Shown: positions 7,524 through 10,776 of the stretch, in pieces
Position numbering within the stretch: the first letter of the stretch is position 1
Layout of the letters: each line of letters begins with the position of its first letter
From: Mariprofundaceae bacterium
GTDB taxonomy: Bacteria; Pseudomonadota; Zetaproteobacteria; Mariprofundales; Mariprofundaceae
Reading direction: 5' to 3'
Length of the DNA stretch: 10,776 nucleotides
NCBI GenBank assembly: GCA_030950975.1
Contig: JAUZQL010000111.1
Coordinates: forward strand, 1-10,776
Program-made: the position numbers and the translations under genes
The notes under the pieces: model-generated
The model's input: the letters and a program-made list of their open reading frames with translations, nothing else
Told to the model about the DNA's origin: nothing
Databases searched by the model: none

Positions 7524-8482
7524 CCTTATTAAAACCCATTTTAGGGCTTGAAGATACGTTTGGTCAGCGGGCGCATGCTTTACGTCAATTACAATTCAAA
7601 TTGTTTGAAATTTATAATCAAGCGGGATTTTCTGAAGTCATTCCCCCGCTTTTAGAACGCCCTCAATCGTTATCATCAGGAGCGGGTGCCTTTTTAGCAG
7701 ATCAAACCTTAATTTTTTCGGATCCATCCGATGCAGGGCAACTGGCTGTTCGCCCTGATATCACGCCTCAAATTGCCCGCATTGCGGCAACTCGTATGCA
7801 TTATGCGGATGAATTAAAACTTTATTATTCAGGACAAGTAATGCTTGCCCGACCTGATGAACGCACAGCTTCTCGTCAACAATGGCAAACAGGTATCGAG
7901 TATTTGGGTGGTCAAAGGGATGTCGGCGATGTCGAAGTGATTCATTTGGCAGGGCTTTCGATGCAAGCGGCAGGTTTTGACTCGGCTGTATTGCAACTTG
8001 GACATATGGGTTTGATACAAGCCTTGATTACGGACAGTGATGTGCCAATCGAAACATGGGTGGGCACTTTAGCGCGTCGTTCACCTGAAGATATGAAACA
8101 ATTATTGCTTCAAAGCAAGCTTAATCAAGTCTCATCTGAAGCATTGATGGTTCTAGCATCAGGCAATGCGGATATTGCATGGTTAAACAACACAGCACAG
8201 CATATCAATGATGATTTTGAAGCTGCTGCCAATGAATTATTACATTTATCATCGACATTGGAAGCTCGTTTATGTGGTGATATTAAGGTACATATTGATG
8301 CGGCAGTGTTACCACGCTTTTTGTATCATACTGGTGTGGTCTTTACTGGTTTTGCGATGGGAACATCACATGCCTTACTGCATGGTGGGCGTTACGATAA
8401 AATGATGGCATCACATGGTCGTGATATGCCAGCCACAGGTTTTTCATTCGATTTATTATCTTGGTTATCAGAAAAATCCTGA
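7520..8482 (+). CDS. hisZ: ATP phosphoribosyltransferase regulatory subunit HisZ
   Basis: HisZ is a histidyl-tRNA synthetase paralogue that has lost charging activity. It assembles with short-form HisG to give active, histidine-sensitive ATP phosphoribosyltransferase, the first step of histidine synthesis. The 320 residues keep the class II fold landmarks: IPPLLERP near 41-48, motif 2 region RPDITPQIAR from 78, and motif 3 GGRYD at 289-293 followed by ATGFSFDL. There is no C-terminal anticodon-binding domain, which separates it from true HisRS, and the protein is at the short end for HisZ. ATG 7520 overlaps the aminotransferase stop (ATGA). purA follows after 24 bases; hisZ-purA is a conserved pair in several proteobacteria. 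It predicts that the genome carries a short HisG. Confidence 0.93.
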   Translation: MTLLKPILGLEDTFGQRAHALRQLQFKLFEIYNQAGFSEVIPPLLERPQSLSSGAGAFLADQTLIFSDPSDAGQLAVRPDITPQIARIAATRMHYADELKLYYSGQVMLARPDERTASRQQWQTGIEYLGGQRDVGDVEVIHLAGLSMQAAGFDSAVLQLGHMGLIQALITDSDVPIETWVGTLARRSPEDMKQLLLQSKLNQVSSEALMVLASGNADIAWLNNTAQHINDDFEAAANELLHLSSTLEARLCGDIKVHIDAAVLPRFLYHTGVVFTGFAMGTSHALLHGGRYDKMMASHGRDMPATGFSFDLLSWLSEKS

Positions 8483-8506
8483 AATGCCAATGGAATTGGG
8501 GAGTAT

Positions 8507-9802
8507 ATGACAAATACAGTAGCGATTGGAATCCAATGGGGTGATGAAGGCAAGGGAAAGATTGTTGATTTACTTGCGCCTGATATGGATGTTGTAGCGC
8601 GTTTTCAAGGTGGACCAAATGCTGGACATACCTTGGTGATTGGGGATCAAAAAACAGTCTTAAATCATATCCCATCAGGTATTTTACATGCGAATGTTTT
8701 GAGCTTGATTGGTAATGGCACGGTGGTTGACCCATTTCATCTCGTGGAAGAATTGGACATGTTGCTTGAGGCGAATATTCCAGTGAATGATCGTTTGCGG
8801 ATTTCTGATCGTTGCCAATTGATTTTACCCTACCATCGTGCTTTGGATGCAGCGCGTGAAATTGCGAAGGGCAAAGCAAAAATTGGTACGACAGGTCGTG
8901 GCATTGGCCCATGTTATGAAGATAAAACAGCACGCCGTGGTATCCGTTTGGTAGATGTAACAGCCGATGATTTGGATGAGCGTATTGATGAAAATTTACG
9001 CTATGTGAATTTTATGTTGGTTGAGTTTTTAGGTGCTGAAGCGGTATCTAAAGTTGATGTTGTGAAAGCTTTGGATTTGGCTCGAGAACGTTTATTGCCC
9101 CTAGCTGCGGATGTTCCATTGATACTTCATCAAAATATTAAAGCAGGTAAAAATATTTTGTATGAAGGCGCTCAAGGCTCCATGCTGGATGTTGATCATG
9201 GTACCTATCCATTTGTTACATCCTCGAATACAGTGGCAGGCGCAGCATTGGCAGGTTTAGGGGTGGGGTCTAAAGAAGTCGATGAAGTTTTAGGTATCTG
9301 CAAAGCCTATACTACACGCGTTGGTGCAGGACCTTTCCCAACAGAATTATACAATGCTGACGGTCTATGTGATGCAAAAAATGCAGGCAAACACATGGCT
9401 GAAAAAGGGCAAGAATTTGGCGCAACCACAGGTCGCCCACGCCGTACAGGTTGGTTTGATGCGGTGGTCGTTCAACATGCTGTACGCATCAATGGTGTCA
9501 CAGGTTTAGCCATCACCAAACTGGATGTTTTAGATGGTTTGGAAGAAGTGAAATTGTGTGTGGCTTATGAACACGATGGTCAACGTCTGCAATCAATTCC
9601 TGCATGTGCTAAAGTTTTGGAAGCATGCACACCCATTTATGAAACATTAGCTGGATGGTCAGAAAATACGTTTGGTTTAACCGATACCGAGCAGCTTCCC
9701 GATGCAGCGAAAGCATTATTAAAACGTATTGAAGATGTTTGTGAATGTCCTATAAAATTGCTTTCAACAGGGCCTGATCGTGGGCATATTTGTCATTTAT
9801 AG
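8507..9802 (+). CDS. purA: Adenylosuccinate synthetase
   Basis: Catalyses GTP-dependent condensation of IMP with aspartate, the committed step to AMP, in the cytoplasm. The 431 residues (E. coli 432) are collinear with the family: GDEGKGK from residue 12 with catalytic D13, and H41 in GGPNAGHT, both at the E. coli numbering; then the IMP-contacting GTTGRGIGPCYEDK, the GAQGSMLDVDHGTYPFVTSS segment, TRVGAGPFPTE, and the GATTGRPRRTGWFD loop for aspartate; TKLDVLDGL and STGPDRGH complete the guanine site. The C terminus is a little shorter than in E. coli. GGGGAG stands only three bases before ATG 8507, closer than usual, but no other start fits the conserved N terminus. It is the last gene of the aminotransferase-hisZ-purA block. 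Confidence 0.98.
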   Translation: MTNTVAIGIQWGDEGKGKIVDLLAPDMDVVARFQGGPNAGHTLVIGDQKTVLNHIPSGILHANVLSLIGNGTVVDPFHLVEELDMLLEANIPVNDRLRISDRCQLILPYHRALDAAREIAKGKAKIGTTGRGIGPCYEDKTARRGIRLVDVTADDLDERIDENLRYVNFMLVEFLGAEAVSKVDVVKALDLARERLLPLAADVPLILHQNIKAGKNILYEGAQGSMLDVDHGTYPFVTSSNTVAGAALAGLGVGSKEVDEVLGICKAYTTRVGAGPFPTELYNADGLCDAKNAGKHMAEKGQEFGATTGRPRRTGWFDAVVVQHAVRINGVTGLAITKLDVLDGLEEVKLCVAYEHDGQRLQSIPACAKVLEACTPIYETLAGWSENTFGLTDTEQLPDAAKALLKRIEDVCECPIKLLSTGPDRGHICHL

Positions 9803-9811
9803 GGGCTAACT

Positions 9812-9842
9812 ATTCAGCTTGCTACTTATTTGCCTGCTGAAT
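9812..9842 (+). repeat. Inverted repeat after purA
   Basis: ATTCAGC (9812-9818) and GCTGAAT (9836-9842) form a perfect seven-base stem with a 17-base loop, starting ten bases after the purA stop. There is no T tract behind it, so it may stabilise the 3' end of the message but is not a standard intrinsic terminator. Confidence 0.4.
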
Positions 9843-9852
9843 CGTTATATAG

Positions 9853-10029
9853 ATGTTACGCATATCGACACAAGCACTCGAGGATAACGGATGCCATGAA
9901 CTCAGGTCTTTTAAAAGAGTCTTGAGCTTTGATTTTACGGATTCCTATGAAGATGCGATACATGGTGTTGTGAGATGGAATGAAAAGGCTGAATCTGATT
10001 TTCAGCAACTTTATCCAACAGCACCGTAG
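9853..10029 (+). CDS. Possible small hypothetical protein, 58 residues
   Basis: An open frame from ATG 9853 to TAG 10027 encodes 58 residues with no similarity I recognise. The middle and end (for example SFDFTDSYEDA and VVRWNEKAESDF) have the mixed charged and aromatic composition of a soluble protein, and there are few rare codons. Against it: no ribosome site precedes the ATG (the upstream bases are TTATATAG), the region contains a terminator-like hairpin, and the frame is short enough to occur by chance. It could be a real small gene, a remnant of a longer one, or noise. Confidence 0.25.
   Translation: MLRISTQALEDNGCHELRSFKRVLSFDFTDSYEDAIHGVVRWNEKAESDFQQLYPTAP
9901..9936 (+). terminator. 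Possible intrinsic terminator of the purA block
   Basis: CTCAGG and TCTTTT pair with AAAAGA and CTTGAG (9901-9926) to form a 12-base stem with a small bulge and one G-T pair, followed by CTTTGATTTT. The stem is AT-rich at the top and the T tract is interrupted, so termination would be modest. It lies about 100 bases beyond the purA stop and inside the doubtful 58-codon ORF, so probably only one of the two is functional. Confidence 0.35.
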
Positions 10030-10067
10030 CATTATTTTCATTTTTACCTGCAATCTTTGGGTTCATG

Positions 10068-10096
10068 TTGAACTAAGGGAAATAGCCTCTTAGGGT
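10068..10096 (+). promoter_or_regulatory. Weak candidate promoter before the membrane protein gene
   Basis: TTGAAC (10068-10073) and TAGGGT (10091-10096) are 17 bases apart and followed by GCGC. The -10 match is poor, but the spacing is ideal and the same TAGGGT-GCGC layout occurs before the aminotransferase gene. Transcription would start near 10103, about 24 bases before the start codon. Confidence 0.25.
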
Positions 10097-10126
10097 GCGC
10101 TGTCTTTTGAAAAGGAGTGGTACACC

Positions 10127-10633
10127 ATGGTTCATTTTGAGTTAGCCCCGTGGGGCATGTTTTTTGCAGGTTTAATGTATGTGATCGGTAATGGTGTTTG
10201 GGTGAACCATTTGGTTCGTCACCGCCGCTGGCTTGGCTGGTTGTTGTGGAGTTTATCAGCGATTGGCATGTTGTTTTTGGCGGCTGCATTTGAAATGCGT
10301 TTGGATCAAGCGTCTGATATGGGTGTTTGGCAACGTCTTAGCTCGGTTGATTATGAAAATCACTGGATTGCGGTCACGCTATTTGCTTTGATGTCTGTTC
10401 CCGGTGCTGCTTCTGTTTTACTGAAACAAGATGTCCGTTGGACGCGCTTGGCAGTGATGACACCTGCATTGTTAATTTTTATTCCTGTTGGTCATCAACT
10501 CATGAACCCCAATGATAGTTATACTGCGTTAAGTCTCGGTGTTGCCTTTGCCGTTTGCGCAGCCATGCTTATTTGGCAAATGCTTTTGGATTGTAATCCT
10601 GTTCTTAAACAACAAACTGCAACTGTATCATGA
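10127..10633 (+). CDS. Five-helix integral membrane protein of unknown function
   Basis: I do not recognise this family. The 168 residues contain five hydrophobic segments, near 9-27, 36-55, 79-99, 107-125 and 133-154. Basic residues gather in the loops after helix 1 (RHRR, 31-34) and helix 3 (K100, R104, R107), and acidic ones in the loop after helix 2 (D60, D64, D75, E77). By the positive-inside rule the N terminus is outside and the C terminus inside the inner membrane. Histidines H79 and H123 sit at or in helices, which might suit a cofactor or metal, but nothing more supports that. AAGGAG lies nine bases before ATG 10127, the best ribosome site in this part of the window, so the gene is very probably translated. 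Its stop overlaps the argB start (ATGA), so the two are co-expressed; a link to arginine synthesis is unproven. Confidence 0.85.
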   Translation: MVHFELAPWGMFFAGLMYVIGNGVWVNHLVRHRRWLGWLLWSLSAIGMLFLAAAFEMRLDQASDMGVWQRLSSVDYENHWIAVTLFALMSVPGAASVLLKQDVRWTRLAVMTPALLIFIPVGHQLMNPNDSYTALSLGVAFAVCAAMLIWQMLLDCNPVLKQQTATVS

Positions 10634-10776
10634 TTCATGCCAATATGCGTGCCAACACCCTGATTGAGGCACTGCCTTATTTACAACGCTTTGCAGGACA
10701 AACAATCGTCATTAAATATGGTGGAAACGCCATGGTTGAAGAAAGTCTAAAGGCTAGTTTTGCCATGGACATCACT
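10630..10776 (+). CDS. argB: Acetylglutamate kinase, 5' part only (runs off right edge)
   Basis: Phosphorylates N-acetylglutamate in the second step of arginine synthesis, in the cytoplasm. Only the first 49 codons are present (the family is about 260-300 residues). They hold the diagnostic N-terminal segment: LIEALPYLQRF followed by VIKYGGNAM (residues 27-35), the glycine-rich nucleotide loop with lysine K29 that binds the transferred phosphate. ATG 10630 overlaps the stop of the membrane protein gene in an ATGA; a second ATG at 10645 is possible, and neither has its own ribosome site, which points to translational coupling. Identity is firm despite the truncation. Confidence 0.93.
   Translation, partial: MIHANMRANTLIEALPYLQRFAGQTIVIKYGGNAMVEESLKASFAMDIT

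Larger units (their letters stand above)
9803..10126. other. 324-bp region between purA and the membrane protein gene
   Basis: No recognisable gene. It contains an inverted repeat just after purA (9812-9842), a stronger hairpin with a partial T tract (9901-9936), a 58-codon ORF of doubtful status that spans that hairpin, a tiny ATGCCATGA start-stop cluster at 9891-9899 behind a GAGG at 9880-9883, and a weak promoter pattern at 10068-10096. The probable role is termination of the purA block and initiation of the next transcript. Confidence 0.6.

Noticed and set aside
8343..8933. 196-residue open frame on the minus strand across the hisZ-purA junction
   Set aside because: It lies opposite well-conserved coding sequence, has a histidine- and glutamine-rich composition typical of antisense translation, and no recognisable motif.
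9856..10053. 65-residue minus-strand frame in the purA-membrane protein gap
   Set aside because: Basic, hydrophobic, low-complexity-looking translation with no ribosome site; antisense to the hairpin region.

Overview
The window reads as a chromosomal housekeeping segment of a moderately AT-rich proteobacterium. Codon use and base composition look even throughout. Three features point to Proteobacteria: an ErpA-type A-type Fe-S carrier, a YadG/YadH-type ABC-2 exporter pair whose lengths match the E. coli proteins, and hisZ directly upstream of purA, an order also found in pseudomonads. A gamma- or zetaproteobacterium-like host is my guess; there is no rRNA or other marker to settle it. I see no phage, insertion sequence, CRISPR array, tRNA or plasmid function.

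Layout. The minus strand carries the first 679 codons of leuS (1-2039). A divergent intergenic region (2040-2304) holds candidate back-to-back promoters and two hairpins in the leuS leader. A tight plus-strand block follows: erpA, an ABC-2 ATPase and permease (stop and start codons overlap), rlmE, and prfB. prfB must be read as one gene of 374 codons (5109-6234) through a programmed +1 frameshift at 5190-5196. A 125-bp gap with a 12-bp palindrome and promoter-like elements precedes the second block: a class V aminotransferase, hisZ (stop and start overlapping) and purA. A 324-bp region (9803-10126) has hairpins, a doubtful 58-codon ORF and a candidate promoter. It is followed by an unrecognised five-helix membrane protein whose stop overlaps the start of argB, which runs off the right edge.

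How the genes fit together. Most products serve translation and its upkeep (LeuRS, RlmE for 23S rRNA, RF2), Fe-S delivery (ErpA), or amino-acid and purine supply (aminotransferase, HisZ, PurA, ArgB). HisZ implies a short-form HisG elsewhere in the genome. The ABC pair is a membrane exporter with no substrate evident from its context.

I found no convincing new multi-gene system. The points most worth a second look are the prfB recoding site, the unknown membrane protein coupled to argB, the leuS leader structures, and a promoter-like pattern that occurs twice.
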